Of a DNA stretch of 64,000 nt, positions 18,771 through 28,097 are shown one piece after another (the first letter of the stretch is position 1; every line of letters begins with the position of its first letter). The position numbers were made by a program, and so were the translations under genes. Under the pieces are notes generated by a model. That model was not told where the DNA came from. It saw only the letters and a program-made list of their open reading frames with translations, and searched no databases. This stretch comes from Pseudomonas sp. H3(2019). GTDB taxonomy: Bacteria; Pseudomonadota; Gammaproteobacteria; Pseudomonadales; Pseudomonadaceae. Where the stretch lies: the NCBI RefSeq assembly GCF_007713465.1, contig NZ_VMSG01000011.1, positions 111,971-175,970 on the forward strand, read 5' to 3'.

Positions 18771-20225
18771 TTAGCTCGGTCGATAAACGCGCACATTGGC
18801 ATGCCCCTCACTGAGCAAATGGTGAGCATGCAGGCGACTCATCACGCCTTTGTCGCAATACAGCAGGTACTGGCGAGTAGGGTCCAGTTCCTTGAAACGA
18901 GCGTTCAGTGCATAAAACGGCATCGCTTGTACCTCGATGCCAGCAAGCTCCAGCGGGTCGTCTTCGGCGGCATCCGGGTGACGGATGTCGATGACGATCT
19001 GACCGGCCAGCGCTTCGCTGACTTCTTCAATCTGCAAGTCCTGGCCCAACTCATCGATTACGCGATCGATCGGCACCAGTTTGGCGTTCTCGAGCGCACG
19101 CTCGAGCACTGCCATATCGAATTCTTTCTCTTCATGCTCCACGCGCGGGCGCTTGGCGTGGGTCTTGGGGTTCACTGAAATGACCCCGCAGTACTCCGGC
19201 ATGTGCTTGGCGAAATCGGCGGTGCCGATTTCGTTGGCCAGGTCGATGATGTCCTGCTTGTGACTGGCGATCAGCGGGCGCAACACCAGCTTGTCGGTCA
19301 CGCAGTCGATCACGGACAGGTTCGGCAGCGTCTGGCTGGAAACCTGGGAAATCGCTTCGCCGGTGACCAGCGCCTCGATGTCCAGCCGATCAGCGATCCG
19401 GGACGCAGCGCGCAACATCATACGCTTCAATACTACGCCCATATGACTGTTATCGACTTTGCCGAGAATTTCTCCCAGCACTTCCTCGAACGGCACACTG
19501 ACAAATAACACGCGCTGGGAGCTGCCGTACTTCTTCCAGATGAAATGCGCGACTTCCATTACGCCCAATTCGTGGGCACGCCCGCCGAGATTGAAGAAGC
19601 AGAAGTGGGCCATCAGCCCGCGGCGCATGATCTGGTAAGCCGCGACGGTGGAATCGAAACCGCCGGACATCAGCACCAGGGTCTGTTCCAGCGCACCGAG
19701 CGGGTAGCCGCCGATACTGTTGTGCTGGCTATGGATCACAAACAACCGTTGGTCGCGAATTTCGATGCGAACTTCGATTTCGGGTTCTTTGAGTGAAATT
19801 CCGGCGGCGCCGCACTGACGACGCAGCTGGCTGCCGACGTATTTCTCGACGTCCATCGAGCTGAATTCGTGCTTGCCGGCACGCTTGCAGCGCACCGAAA
19901 AGATCTTCCCGGCCAGCGAATCACCGAAGTGCTGCTTGCACTTGGCGACGATGTCGTCGAAGTCGCCCAGCGGGTACTCGTCGACCTGCAGGAAATGCGC
20001 GATGCCCGGCATGCAGCTCAGGCGCTCGGTCATGTCCTTCAGGGCCTTGGGGTCACTGACACGGGTTTCCAGCTCGAGGTTGTCCCACACGCCGTTCACC
20101 ACCACGGCCGGGTCCAGATCGCGGAGCACGGCACGGATGTTTTTGGCCAATTGACGGATGAAACGCATCCGTACCGGGCGGCTCTTGATGGTGATCTCGG
20201 GGAAGACTTTTACGATTAGTTTCAT
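18771..20225 (-). CDS. thiI: tRNA 4-thiouridine synthase / thiamine thiazole sulfur carrier ThiI
   Basis: 484 residues from the ATG at 20225. Domains in order: ferredoxin-like plus THUMP (to about 165), an ATP-pyrophosphatase domain with P-loop S-G-G-F-D-S near 185, and a C-terminal rhodanese domain whose Y-C-D-K-G places the active Cys at 457 (E. coli 456). It adenylates U8 of tRNA and delivers sulfur for s4U; the rhodanese part also supports thiazole formation. The full-length three-domain form is present. Confidence 0.96.
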   Translation of the reverse strand: MKLIVKVFPEITIKSRPVRMRFIRQLAKNIRAVLRDLDPAVVVNGVWDNLELETRVSDPKALKDMTERLSCMPGIAHFLQVDEYPLGDFDDIVAKCKQHFGDSLAGKIFSVRCKRAGKHEFSSMDVEKYVGSQLRRQCGAAGISLKEPEIEVRIEIRDQRLFVIHSQHNSIGGYPLGALEQTLVLMSGGFDSTVAAYQIMRRGLMAHFCFFNLGGRAHELGVMEVAHFIWKKYGSSQRVLFVSVPFEEVLGEILGKVDNSHMGVVLKRMMLRAASRIADRLDIEALVTGEAISQVSSQTLPNLSVIDCVTDKLVLRPLIASHKQDIIDLANEIGTADFAKHMPEYCGVISVNPKTHAKRPRVEHEEKEFDMAVLERALENAKLVPIDRVIDELGQDLQIEEVSEALAGQIVIDIRHPDAAEDDPLELAGIEVQAMPFYALNARFKELDPTRQYLLYCDKGVMSRLHAHHLLSEGHANVRVYRPS

Positions 20226-20321
20226 GAAAACAGCGCGCGCAGGGCCAGCCGAAAAAGGGGGGCGCGGATTATAGCGGAAATTGCTCAAGGTTTAACCAGT
20301 TAATGTGCAGAAGGTTTTTGA

Positions 20322-20338
20322 TGCACCAAAACGGGTCA
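20322..20338. promoter_or_regulatory. Probable NtrC binding site upstream of glnA
   Basis: TGCACCAAAACGGGTCA has a perfect left half (TGCACCA) of the TGCAC-N7-GTGCA NtrC consensus and a weaker right half. A second TGCACC half lies at 20393. Both are upstream of a good sigma-54 promoter at 20442, the position expected for NtrC enhancers. Confidence 0.6.
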
Positions 20339-20441
20339 TTTGTGAAGTTGAGCGCTACATTAAAGGGCGGGATTTTCCATTTTAGAGCGCCTTGCACCTT
20401 TAAAAGCGTGATATTGGGGCAATAAACCCAAGTCGGGGCAC

Positions 20442-20457
20442 TGGCATGCAATTTGCT
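20442..20457 (+). promoter_or_regulatory. Sigma-54 promoter of glnA
   Basis: TGGCATGCAATTTGCT has GG and GC exactly ten bases apart and matches the TGGCAC-N5-TTGCW consensus at all but one informative position. The start would be near 20468, leaving a leader of about 87 bases before glnA. Confidence 0.85.
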
Positions 20458-20554
20458 CCCTTGTGAGGCAGGTTGCCAAGGCAGAGTATTCGCGCCGGCA
20501 TCACCCATATTCCAAGGGCACTCCACTACCCGCCCGAAGCCACCCGGAGGCACT

Positions 20555-21961
20555 ATGTCGAAGTCGGTTCAACTCATCAAAGATCATGACGTCAAGTGGA
20601 TTGATCTGCGCTTCACTGATACCAAAGGCACTCAGCACCACGTGACCATGCCGGCCCGTGATGCGCTGGATGAAGCCTTCTTCGAAGAAGGCAAAATGTT
20701 CGACGGTTCCTCCATTGCCGGCTGGAAAGGCATCGAAGCCTCCGACATGATCCTGATGCCGGACGACACCACTGCCGTCCTGGACCCGTTCACCGAAGAG
20801 CCGACCCTGATCCTGGTTTGCGACGTGATCGAGCCTTCGACCATGCAAGGCTATGACCGTGACCCACGTGCCATCGCCAAGCGCGCCGAGGAATACCTGA
20901 AATCCACCGGTATCGGCGACACCGTTTTCGTCGGTCCAGAGCCTGAGTTCTTCATCTTCGACGAAGTAAAGTTCAAGTCCGACATCTCCGGCTCGATGTT
21001 CAAGATCTACTCCGAACAAGGTTCGTGGATGTCCGACCAGGACGTGGAAGGCGGCAACAAAGGCCACCGTCCAGGCGTCAAAGGCGGCTACTTCCCGGTT
21101 CCGCCGTTCGACCACGACCACGAAATCCGTACCTCCATGTGCAACGCCATGGAAGAAATGGGCCTGGTCATCGAAGTTCACCACCACGAAGTGGCGACTG
21201 CTGGCCAGAACGAAATCGGCGTGAAGTTCAACACCCTGGTCGCCAAGGCTGACGAAGTTCAGACCCTGAAGTACTGCGTACACAACGTTGCCGATGCCTA
21301 CGGCCGCACCGCGACCTTCATGCCTAAGCCGCTGTACGGCGACAACGGTTCGGGTATGCACGTTCACCTGTCCATCGCCAAAGATGGCAAGAACACCTTC
21401 GCTGGCGAAGGTTATGCCGGCCTGTCCGATACCGCCCTGTACTTCATCGGCGGCATCATCAAGCACGGTAAGGCCCTGAACGGCTTCACCAACCCGTCGA
21501 CCAACTCCTACAAGCGTCTGGTCCCAGGCTTCGAAGCTCCGGTAATGCTGGCCTACTCGGCTCGCAACCGTTCCGCTTCGATCCGTATTCCTTACGTGTC
21601 GAGCCCTCGCGCTCGCCGTATCGAAGCACGCTTCCCGGATCCGGCAGCCAACCCGTACCTGGGCTTCGCTGCCCTGTTGATGGCTGGCCTGGACGGCATC
21701 CAGAACAAGATCCACCCAGGCGATGCTGCAGACAAAAACCTGTACGACCTGCCGCCTGAAGAGGCGAAAGAGATCCCACAAGTTTGCGGCAGCCTGAAAG
21801 AAGCCCTGGAAGAGCTGGACAAAGGTCGTGCGTTCCTGACCAAAGGCGGCGTTTTCAGCGACGACTTCATCGACGCTTACATCGCCCTGAAAAGCGAAGA
21901 AGAAATCAAAGTACGTACCTTCGTACACCCACTGGAATACGAGCTGTACTACAGCTGCTGA
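20555..21961 (+). CDS. glnA: Glutamine synthetase type I
   Basis: 468 residues from the ATG at 20555 (GGAGG seven bases upstream). It makes glutamine from glutamate, ammonia and ATP as a dodecamer. Visible motifs: F-D-G-S-S-I-A-G-W near the start, [11 protein letters not shown]-site region, and N-L-Y-D-L-P-P-E-E holding the tyrosine that GlnE adenylylates. The promoter carries NtrC and sigma-54 elements, so expression should rise under nitrogen limitation. Confidence 0.98.
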   Translation: MSKSVQLIKDHDVKWIDLRFTDTKGTQHHVTMPARDALDEAFFEEGKMFDGSSIAGWKGIEASDMILMPDDTTAVLDPFTEEPTLILVCDVIEPSTMQGYDRDPRAIAKRAEEYLKSTGIGDTVFVGPEPEFFIFDEVKFKSDISGSMFKIYSEQGSWMSDQDVEGGNKGHRPGVKGGYFPVPPFDHDHEIRTSMCNAMEEMGLVIEVHHHEVATAGQNEIGVKFNTLVAKADEVQTLKYCVHNVADAYGRTATFMPKPLYGDNGSGMHVHLSIAKDGKNTFAGEGYAGLSDTALYFIGGIIKHGKALNGFTNPSTNSYKRLVPGFEAPVMLAYSARNRSASIRIPYVSSPRARRIEARFPDPAANPYLGFAALLMAGLDGIQNKIHPGDAADKNLYDLPPEEAKEIPQVCGSLKEALEELDKGRAFLTKGGVFSDDFIDAYIALKSEEEIKVRTFVHPLEYELYYSC

Positions 21962-21995
21962 TCCAGTGACGCTCGCGCAAGCGGCGTAACAAAAA

Positions 21996-22023
21996 TCAGG
22001 CCTCCTTCGGGAGGCCTTTTTTT
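21996..22023 (+). terminator. glnA intrinsic terminator
   Basis: AGGCCTCC and GGAGGCCT pair around TTCG and are followed by seven T, about 35 bases after the glnA stop. Confidence 0.95.
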
Positions 22024-22097
22024 GTGGGCGAACACTTATTATCGGGCCTACTGTTATAGGCATCATGCCCTTCCACGGAATGAAGAAGAGACATCCC

Positions 22098-22670
22098 ATG
22101 TACCTACGCTTGAGCTTTGCACTGTTTACCGCCCTGCTCGCCAACTCCGCCTGCACTGTCGCTGCTGCCACCACTGCTTCGGTTCCAGCGCCTGCCGCCC
22201 TCGCCCCGCTGCTCAGCACCATTCAGGAGCGACTGGTGATTGCTGACAAGGTTGCGCTGAGCAAGTGGGACAGCGGCAAGCCTGTCGAGGATCGTCAGCG
22301 TGAACGTGAAGTGATTGCCGACGCTATCGCCGAAGCGCCCTACTATAAATTGGGCAATGAAGCCGTTGAGCAGTTCTTCTCGGCGCAGATCGAAGCCAAC
22401 AAGTTAGTGCAGTACGCGCATTTGTCCGACTGGCACGCACAAGGCAAAGCGCCCAACGAGCCTCGCCCTGACCTCATTGGCCTGATCCGCCCGCAACTCG
22501 ACCTGCTGCAAACACGCCTGCTGCAACAATTGGCCGATTTCACCCCGTATCGCAATGATCCACACTGCCCGTCATGGCTGGCCAAAGCCAATAAAGCCGC
22601 GACCCAAGTGCCGCTGCGCGAGCTTGCGCTGGTACGCGCTACTGCCGAATTGTGCGGCGTTCATCCGTAG
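22098..22670 (+). CDS. aroQ: Periplasmic (gamma-class) chorismate mutase
   Basis: 190 residues from the ATG at 22098, with a signal peptide (cleavage about 23-27). The helical AroQ core has R near 44, K-W-D-S-G-K-P-V-E-D-R-Q-R-E and a later helix with conserved Gln/Glu. Two distant Cys in the C-terminal half fit the disulfide of the secreted class described in P. aeruginosa and Mycobacterium. It isomerises chorismate to prephenate outside the cytoplasm, and why is still unclear. Confidence 0.85.
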   Translation: MYLRLSFALFTALLANSACTVAAATTASVPAPAALAPLLSTIQERLVIADKVALSKWDSGKPVEDRQREREVIADAIAEAPYYKLGNEAVEQFFSAQIEANKLVQYAHLSDWHAQGKAPNEPRPDLIGLIRPQLDLLQTRLLQQLADFTPYRNDPHCPSWLAKANKAATQVPLRELALVRATAELCGVHP

Positions 22671-22779
22671 GAGCTGGCGAGATTTATTGATCTTTCGTGT
22701 CAGGGTGTTAGTGACGTGGGCCAACTCGTAACCCTGACCTATGCTGCAACCCAACGCTTTCATTTATTGGTCGTTTTTT

Positions 22780-23286
22780 ATGGGTCGTGTTTTTCTGTTC
22801 ATCTTGCTGCTGATCGCCCAGCCCGCTATCGCGCAGATCTACCGCTACACCGACGCCAGCGGCAATACCGCCTACAGCAATCAGCCGCCCGATGGCGTGA
22901 AGAGCCAGGCCGTCGAGTTGCCGCCACTCAACAGCATCGAACACCAAGCACCGATAGCGCCCGAACAACCCTCCGCGCACGTAGACAAAAACGCCGTGTA
23001 TTCAGTACTGGAACTGACCGGCCTGCCGAGCGATGAAGCCCTGCGCGCCAACAACGGTACTTTCACCGTCGGCGTGCAGATTCAGCCACGCCTGCAAGGG
23101 TCGCATCTGTTTCGATTGCTGCTGGACGGTCAACCGTATGGCCAGCCGAGCAATGTGCCACGCTTGCAACTGGTGAACATCGATCGCGGCGAACACCGTC
23201 TCGCGGTGCAGGTGCTCGCCGGAGAAAACCTGGTGCAGCAAAGCCCGATCCTCACCTTCACCGTGCAGCGGGTACACCTCCCTTGA
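22780..23286 (+). CDS. DUF4124 domain protein, secreted
   Basis: 168 residues from the ATG at 22780: signal peptide to A-I-A (about residue 18), then the DUF4124 strand motif I-Y-R-Y-T-D-A-S-G-N-T-A-Y-S-N-Q-P-P, and a C-terminal beta domain that ends with a repeat of the strand pattern also found in the next gene. Role unknown; periplasmic or membrane-associated. It shares four bases with the downstream paralogue. Confidence 0.82.
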   Translation: MGRVFLFILLLIAQPAIAQIYRYTDASGNTAYSNQPPDGVKSQAVELPPLNSIEHQAPIAPEQPSAHVDKNAVYSVLELTGLPSDEALRANNGTFTVGVQIQPRLQGSHLFRLLLDGQPYGQPSNVPRLQLVNIDRGEHRLAVQVLAGENLVQQSPILTFTVQRVHLP

Positions 23287-23909
23287 GGTGCTGGATAATC
23301 GCCATGTGCCTGTGGCTGACCGCTCTTCCGGTGCAGGCCGAGGTCTACACCTACGTCGACGCCCAGGGCAACCGGGTCTTCACCGATCAACCCCGCCCAG
23401 GAAACGCCAAGCGAGTCACACTGGCGCCAGGTAATCGCATGTCGGCCAATCCCGGCAATGCAACACCGCAAGCAGCCCCAAAAAAGCCTGAGGAAAAACC
23501 ACTGTTTCACTACGACATGCTTCGCGTACTCGTACCGGAACCGGACGCTTCGGTGCGCAGCAGTGCGGGGGACGTGATCGTCAGTGTCACCAACGAACCC
23601 ACCTTGCAACGCGGCCATCGCTATCGATTGTTACTGGACGGCCAACCGACTGCCGATCCCGGCCCGAGCCCGGTGTTCGCCTTGAGCAATATTGATCGCG
23701 GCACCCATCAACTGGCGGTAGAAATCCTCGACGAACACGGGCGGATTGTCGAACGCACGGCGAATCAGCCCTTCCACATGCTGCGTATCTCTCTGGCGCA
23801 GAAGCGCCAGGTCAAGCCCTGCACCCTGACCGATTACGGCCAACGCCCGGAATGTCCGCTCGCGGATAAGCCCGAAGAAGAAAAAGTCGGGATTTTTTCT
23901 TTCTTCTGA
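23283..23909 (+). CDS. DUF4124 domain protein, paralogue of the preceding gene
   Basis: 208 residues if read from the TTG at 23283, which overlaps the preceding stop (TTGA). This start gives a complete signal peptide (M-R-C-W-I-I-A to V-Q-A, about 19 residues); the ATG at 23304 would leave only 12 residues of it. Mature part: V-Y-T-Y-V-D-A-Q-G-N-R-V-F-T-D-Q-P-R, then a domain with R-Y-R-L-L-L-D-G-Q-P and N-I-D-R-G-T-H-Q-L matching the upstream protein. Both lie just upstream of ntrB, a conserved pseudomonad order. Function unknown. Confidence 0.8.
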   Translation: MRCWIIAMCLWLTALPVQAEVYTYVDAQGNRVFTDQPRPGNAKRVTLAPGNRMSANPGNATPQAAPKKPEEKPLFHYDMLRVLVPEPDASVRSSAGDVIVSVTNEPTLQRGHRYRLLLDGQPTADPGPSPVFALSNIDRGTHQLAVEILDEHGRIVERTANQPFHMLRISLAQKRQVKPCTLTDYGQRPECPLADKPEEEKVGIFSFF

Positions 23910-23925
23910 ATTTTGTTCAGGCCTA

Positions 23926-23942
23926 TGCACTATATTGGTGCA
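23926..23942. promoter_or_regulatory. NtrC binding site upstream of ntrBC
   Basis: TGCACTATATTGGTGCA is a perfect match to the NtrC palindrome TGCAC-N7-GTGCA. It lies 219 bases before ntrB, consistent with NtrC controlling its own operon. Another GTGC-TGCACC block follows at about 23946. Confidence 0.85.
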
Positions 23943-24068
23943 ATGTGCTGCACCCTACCCATATTTCAACCCATTTTGGTTCGAAAGTACCCGCAAACAC
24001 CGGCAGAACGCCACGCAATCGCGCTTAAAACGCCTGTTTCAGGGCCTGAACGCTTCTTTTCGGAGCTT

Positions 24069-24084
24069 TGGTTTGGTTTTTGCA
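24069..24084 (+). promoter_or_regulatory. Possible sigma-54 promoter of ntrBC
   Basis: TGGTTTGGTTTTTGCA keeps the GG-N10-GC spacing and a good TTTTTGCA -12 part, but the -24 part lacks CAC. It lies 127 bases after the NtrC site and 77 before the ntrB start. Confidence 0.4.
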
Positions 24085-24160
24085 TTTTCCTCGTATCAGC
24101 GCCCAGTTCACGCGCGCGATTCAGACCCGTCTGAGCCGCCACGCTCCAAAAGAGGTCCTA

Positions 24161-25246
24161 ATGACCATCAGCGACGCACTGCACCGCTTGCTACTCGACA
24201 ACCTGACGACCGCCACCATTCTGCTCAACGCCGAACTGCGCCTTGAGTACATGAACCCAGCGGCGGAAATGCTCCTGGCCATCAGCGGCCAGCGCAGCCA
24301 TGGGCAATTCATCAGTGAGCTGTTCACCGAGTCAACCGAAGCCCTTAACTCCTTGCGCCAGGCAGTCGAACAAGCGCACCCGTTTACCAAGCGCGAAGCG
24401 ATGCTCACCGCGCTGACCGGCCAGACCCTGACCGTCGACTACGCGGTGACGCCGATCCTGAGCAATGGCGCCACCCTGCTGCTGCTCGAAGTCCATCCGC
24501 GTGATCGCTTGCTGCGCATCACCAAAGAAGAAGCACAACTCTCCAAGCAGGAAACCAGCAAGATGCTGGTGCGCGGCCTCGCCCACGAGATCAAGAACCC
24601 GCTCGGCGGGATTCGCGGCGCCGCTCAATTGCTGGCCCGCGAGCTGCCGGAAGAAAGCCTCAAGGACTACACCAACGTCATCATCGAGGAAGCGGACCGC
24701 CTGCGTAACCTGGTCGATCGCATGCTCGGCTCGAACAAACTGCCGTCGCTTGCCCTGTGCAACGTCCACGAAGTGCTGGAGCGCGTCTGTCATCTGGTGG
24801 AAGCCGAGAGCCAAGGCTGCATCACATTGGTGCGCGACTACGACCCGAGCATTCCGGACGTGTTGATCGACCGCGAGCAAATGATTCAGGCCGTGCTGAA
24901 TATCGTGCGCAATGCGATGCAGGCCATCAGCACCCAGAACGAGTTGCGCCTGGGCCGCATCACCCTGCGTTCGCGCGCGATGCGCCAGTTCACCATTGGC
25001 CACGTGCGCCATCGCCTGGTGACCAAGCTTGAAATCATCGACAACGGCCCGGGGATTCCGGCAGACCTGCAGGAAACCATCTTCTTCCCCATGGTCAGCG
25101 GCCGCCCGGACGGTACCGGGCTCGGCCTGGCCATTACCCAGAACATCATTAGCCAGCACCAGGGCCTGATCGAATGTGACAGCCATCCAGGCCACACCAC
25201 ATTCTCGATCTTTCTGCCACTGGAGCAAGGAGCCACATCGACATGA
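24161..25246 (+). CDS. glnL: Nitrogen regulation sensor histidine kinase NtrB
   Basis: 361 residues from the ATG at 24161 (AGAGGTCC upstream). PAS domain (about 8-115), phospho-acceptor helix with G-L-A-H-E-I-K-N-P-L-G-G (about 134-145), then the ATPase domain with N box R-N-A-M-Q-A, D-N-G-P-G-I-P and G-T-G-L-G-L-A. It is soluble, senses nitrogen through PII and phosphorylates or dephosphorylates NtrC. Overlaps ntrC by ATGA. Confidence 0.97.
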   Translation: MTISDALHRLLLDNLTTATILLNAELRLEYMNPAAEMLLAISGQRSHGQFISELFTESTEALNSLRQAVEQAHPFTKREAMLTALTGQTLTVDYAVTPILSNGATLLLLEVHPRDRLLRITKEEAQLSKQETSKMLVRGLAHEIKNPLGGIRGAAQLLARELPEESLKDYTNVIIEEADRLRNLVDRMLGSNKLPSLALCNVHEVLERVCHLVEAESQGCITLVRDYDPSIPDVLIDREQMIQAVLNIVRNAMQAISTQNELRLGRITLRSRAMRQFTIGHVRHRLVTKLEIIDNGPGIPADLQETIFFPMVSGRPDGTGLGLAITQNIISQHQGLIECDSHPGHTTFSIFLPLEQGATST

Positions 25247-26679
25247 GCCGTAGTGAAACCGTGTGGATCGTCGATGACGACCGTTCTATCCGTTGGGTCC
25301 TGGAAAAAGCCCTGCAACAGGAAGGCATGACCACGCAAAGCTTCGACAGCGCCGATGGCGTGATGAGCCGCCTGGCGCGCCAGCAACCGGACGTGATCAT
25401 CTCCGACATCCGCATGCCCGGCACCAGCGGCCTGGACCTGCTGGCACGGATTCGCGAGCAACACCCAAGGCTGCCGGTGATCATCATGACCGCGCACTCC
25501 GACCTGGACAGCGCTGTCGCGTCCTATCAGGGCGGTGCGTTCGAGTACCTGCCCAAGCCGTTCGACGTCGATGAAGCGGTGTCGCTGGTCAAGCGCGCCA
25601 ACCAGCATGCCCAGGAACAGCAAGGCCTGGAAGTGGCGCCAATCCTGGCCCGCACCCCGGAAATCATCGGTGAAGCACCGGCGATGCAGGAAGTGTTTCG
25701 CGCCATCGGGCGCTTGAGCCACTCCAACATCACCGTGCTGATCAACGGCGAATCCGGTACCGGTAAAGAACTGGTGGCCCACGCCCTGCACCGCCACAGC
25801 CCGCGCGCGGCCTCGCCGTTTATCGCGCTGAACATGGCGGCGATCCCCAAGGATTTGATGGAGTCCGAGCTGTTTGGTCACGAAAAAGGCGCATTCACCG
25901 GCGCGGCCAACCTGCGGCGGGGACGGTTTGAACAAGCGGATGGCGGCACACTGTTCCTCGATGAAATCGGCGACATGCCGGCCGACACCCAGACACGCTT
26001 GCTGCGGGTACTGGCCGATGGCGAGTTCTATCGCGTCGGCGGTCACGTGCCGGTCAAGGTCGATGTGCGCATCATTGCCGCGACCCACCAGAACCTGGAA
26101 ACCCTGGTACACGCCGGGAAGTTCCGTGAAGACCTGTTCCACCGCCTGAACGTGATCCGTATCCACATTCCGCGCCTGTCGGACCGTCGCGAAGACATAC
26201 CGACCCTGGCCAAGCACTTCCTCGCCCGCGCCGCACAAGAACTGGCGGTGGAGCCGAAGCTACTGAAAAGCGAAACCGAGGAATACCTGAAGAACCTGCC
26301 GTGGCCAGGCAACGTCCGGCAGCTGGAAAACACCTGCCGCTGGATCACGGTGATGGCGTCGGGTCGCGAAGTGCACATCAGTGACCTGCCGCCAGAGCTG
26401 CTGAGCTTGCCGCAGGATTCGGCACCGGTGACCAACTGGGAGCAAGCGCTGCGTCAGTGGGCCGATCAGGCGTTGGCGCGTGGTCAGTCGAGCCTGCTCG
26501 ACAGCGCCGTACCGAGCTTCGAGCGGATCATGATCGAAACCGCCCTCAAACACACCGCCGGACGCCGTCGCGACGCTGCCGTATTACTCGGCTGGGGCCG
26601 TAACACCTTGACCCGCAAGATCAAGGAACTGGGGATGAAGGTCGATAGCGGGGATGACGATGAAGGGGATGAGGGTTAA
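25243..26679 (+). CDS. glnG: Nitrogen regulation response regulator NtrC
   Basis: 478 residues: receiver domain with D-D-D-R-S and phospho-acceptor in I-I-S-D-I-R-M-P (Asp54 region), AAA+ domain with G-E-S-G-T-G-K-E and sigma-54 contact G-A-F-T-G-A, and a C-terminal Fis-type helix-turn-helix ([19 protein letters not shown]). Phosphorylated NtrC activates sigma-54 promoters; likely targets inside this window are glnA, ntrBC itself and the small RNA right behind it. Confidence 0.98.
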   Translation: MSRSETVWIVDDDRSIRWVLEKALQQEGMTTQSFDSADGVMSRLARQQPDVIISDIRMPGTSGLDLLARIREQHPRLPVIIMTAHSDLDSAVASYQGGAFEYLPKPFDVDEAVSLVKRANQHAQEQQGLEVAPILARTPEIIGEAPAMQEVFRAIGRLSHSNITVLINGESGTGKELVAHALHRHSPRAASPFIALNMAAIPKDLMESELFGHEKGAFTGAANLRRGRFEQADGGTLFLDEIGDMPADTQTRLLRVLADGEFYRVGGHVPVKVDVRIIAATHQNLETLVHAGKFREDLFHRLNVIRIHIPRLSDRREDIPTLAKHFLARAAQELAVEPKLLKSETEEYLKNLPWPGNVRQLENTCRWITVMASGREVHISDLPPELLSLPQDSAPVTNWEQALRQWADQALARGQSSLLDSAVPSFERIMIETALKHTAGRRRDAAVLLGWGRNTLTRKIKELGMKVDSGDDDEGDEG

Positions 26680-26689
26680 GCAGAAGCTC

Positions 26690-26721
26690 GATCGTTCCCA
26701 CGCTCCCGCGTGGGAACGATC
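26690..26721. repeat. REP-type palindrome after ntrC
   Basis: A single GATCGTTCCCACGC / GCGTGGGAACGATC hairpin, same family as at 367. Confidence 0.85.
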
Positions 26722-26828
26722 CTAACGACTCGTGCACCGCCTCAATGCACCGTGAACCGCAATCGCGCATCCCACGGGGAGTAAAACCCGACCTCCGGCA
26801 ACACAAAAAGCCATAGTACAAAAAAGCA

Positions 26829-26852
26829 AAAGCCCCGAACTACGGGGCTTTC
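26829..26852 (+). terminator. Intrinsic terminator of ntrBC
   Basis: AAAGCCCCG and CGGGGCTTT pair around AACTA. The T tract is short (CTTTC). It separates the ntrBC transcript from the sigma-54 promoter that follows. Confidence 0.75.
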
Positions 26853-26892
26853 AGCGCTGCATGCAGGTTATTTTTTGCAACATGTAAAAACC

Positions 26893-26908
26893 TGGCACGC
26901 CCCCTGCA
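26893..26908 (+). promoter_or_regulatory. Sigma-54 promoter of the small RNA behind ntrC
   Basis: TGGCACGCCCCCTGCA matches the consensus TGGCAC at -24 and has GC ten bases later at -12. Transcription would start near 26919. A loose NtrC-like palindrome (TGCAGGTTATTTTTTGCA, 26862-26879) lies just upstream. Confidence 0.85.
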
Positions 26909-26918
26909 ATAGTCTAAT

Positions 26919-27072
26919 CAGTGATTCGATTCACTACCCAGTTTCGGGGGCCTTGGTACAGGCAGGCCGGGGATTCCCCTCTTTACATCCGGGGTTCATC
27001 ACGCAGACCGCGACGACCCCCCTCCCGTTTTGGGGAACCTTGGTACAGGCAGGCCGGGGATTCCCTCTTTTA
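26919..27072 (+). ncRNA. nrsZ: NrsZ-like nitrogen-regulated small RNA
   Basis: No sensible reading frame lies between this sigma-54 promoter and the convergent gene ending at 27070. The stretch contains two copies of an identical 28-base module starting CCTTGGTACAGGCAGGCC (26951-26978 and 27038-27065). Each is framed by G-run and CCC so that it folds into a stem-loop (GGGGG...TTCCCC; GGGGAA...TTCCC), and the second is followed by TCTTTTA, a terminator-like end. In P. aeruginosa NrsZ is a modular, processed RNA encoded behind ntrC and made by NtrC with sigma-54 under nitrogen limitation. Position, promoter and modular stem-loops all agree. Ends are inferred, not measured. Confidence 0.8.
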
Positions 27073-27510
27073 TTGCTCCTGGAGATGGATCTCCAACCGC
27101 CAGCGGTCATTGACCTCGCTGCCGGCCCACTCACCCTTCAGGGGGCGAGCCGCCACCAGCGTCAGCAACAAGCCCTTGTCACTCAATCGCACCCGCCAGT
27201 TCACGTCCTTGTCGTTGAGCTTCAACTGGCCGTTTTGCGCCTTGCCTTCAGCCTCGAACAGCAACGCGACGCTGCCGTCGATGAACTCGCCGTGGGTCTT
27301 CGGTTCGTTGTTGAACCACACCACCAAACCATCCGGCTCAACCTCAACCTGTTGTAATACAGTAGGGTCCGGCTCGGTCAGACGACCGATCATCATCCCG
27401 ACCATGACACCGACGATCGCCAATGAGGCCATCACCCGAGGGAATAGCTTCGGTCGCGGGTCCACTTCAGGCGTAGAATGCCGCCCATCTTTACCTTCGG
27501 AGCCGTGCAT
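27070..27510 (-). CDS. Hypothetical membrane-anchored protein next to trmL
   Basis: Up to 146 residues with one TM helix (about 28-45) and a periplasmic beta domain rich in charged residues. I do not recognise a family. The most upstream ATG (27510) lies within two bases of the divergent trmL ATG (27509), so the true start may instead be the GTG near residue 16 or the ATG at 27432 right before the TM segment. Its stop abuts the 3' end of the converging small RNA. Confidence 0.7.
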   Translation of the reverse strand: MHGSEGKDGRHSTPEVDPRPKLFPRVMASLAIVGVMVGMMIGRLTEPDPTVLQQVEVEPDGLVVWFNNEPKTHGEFIDGSVALLFEAEGKAQNGQLKLNDKDVNWRVRLSDKGLLLTLVAARPLKGEWAGSEVNDRWRLEIHLQEQ

Positions 27511-27964
27511 GTTTCACGTCATCCTTTTTCAACCAGAAATTCCGCCGAATACCGGCAACGTTATCAGGCTGTGCGCCAACAGTGGCTGCCACCTGCATTT
27601 GATCGAACCGCTGGGCTTCGAGATGGACGACAAGCGCCTGCGTCGGGCGGGCCTCGATTACCACGAGTATGCCACTTTGCAGCGCCATGCTGATCTCCCA
27701 AGCTGTCTGGAAAGCCTTGGCCATCCGCGCGTGTTCGCCTTCACCACCAAGGGCTCGCGGCCGTTCCACGACGCCAGCTTCGCCGAGGGTGATGCCTTCC
27801 TGTTCGGTCCCGAAAGCCGTGGCCTGCCGGCCGAGGTGCTGGACGCCCTGCCCGCCGAACAGCGCCTGCGCCTGCCGATGCGCGAAGGCTGCCGCAGCCT
27901 GAACCTGTCCAACACCGTGGCGGTGGCCGTATACGAAGGCTGGCGTCAGCTCGGCTTCAAATAA
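27509..27964 (+). CDS. trmL: tRNA (cytidine/uridine-34-2'-O)-methyltransferase TrmL
   Basis: 151 residues, a minimal SPOUT (trefoil-knot) methyltransferase. Conserved stretches: P-E-I-P-P-N-T-G-N near 9-17, F-G-P-E-S-R-G-L-P near 98-106, and S-L-N-L-S-N-T-V-A-V near 127-136. It methylates the wobble ribose of two tRNA-Leu species. CGGAG seven bases before the ATG supports the start. Confidence 0.95.
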   Translation: MFHVILFQPEIPPNTGNVIRLCANSGCHLHLIEPLGFEMDDKRLRRAGLDYHEYATLQRHADLPSCLESLGHPRVFAFTTKGSRPFHDASFAEGDAFLFGPESRGLPAEVLDALPAEQRLRLPMREGCRSLNLSNTVAVAVYEGWRQLGFK

Positions 27965-27983
27965 CCCTCGAGCCCCCGTACAT

Positions 27984-28077
27984 GATCGTTCCCACGCTCC
28001 CGCGTGGGAATGCAGCCCGTGACGCTCCGCGTCACTGGACGCAGAGCGTCCCTTGAGGCATTCCCACGCAGAGCGTA
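27984..28077. repeat. REP doublet after trmL
   Basis: GATCGTTCCCACGC and a degenerate inverted copy (GGCATTCCCACGC) enclose an inner inverted pair GTGACGCTCCGCGTCAC / GACGCAGAGCGTC. Same nested form as at 3447. Confidence 0.75.
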
Positions 28078-28097
28078 TCAATACTCGACAACCATAA

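Noticed and set aside
20501..22222. Open frame of about 570 codons opposite glnA
   Set aside because: Antisense to a highly expressed gene, crosses the glnA promoter and terminator, and has no recognisable domain.
22881..23618. Minus-strand frames opposite the DUF4124 genes
   Set aside because: Both plus-strand proteins have signal peptides and a conserved domain; the reverse frames have neither.
26945..27070. Two identical 28-base units considered as a CRISPR array
   Set aside because: Only two copies, an 87-base period, no further units and no cas genes. A sigma-54 promoter and stem-loops explain them better as small-RNA modules.
26921..27508. N-terminal extension of the trmL frame back through the small RNA
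   Set aside because: TrmL proteins start at the M-F-H-V-I-L of 27509; the upstream part is Arg/Ser-rich and crosses the repeats and the opposite gene.
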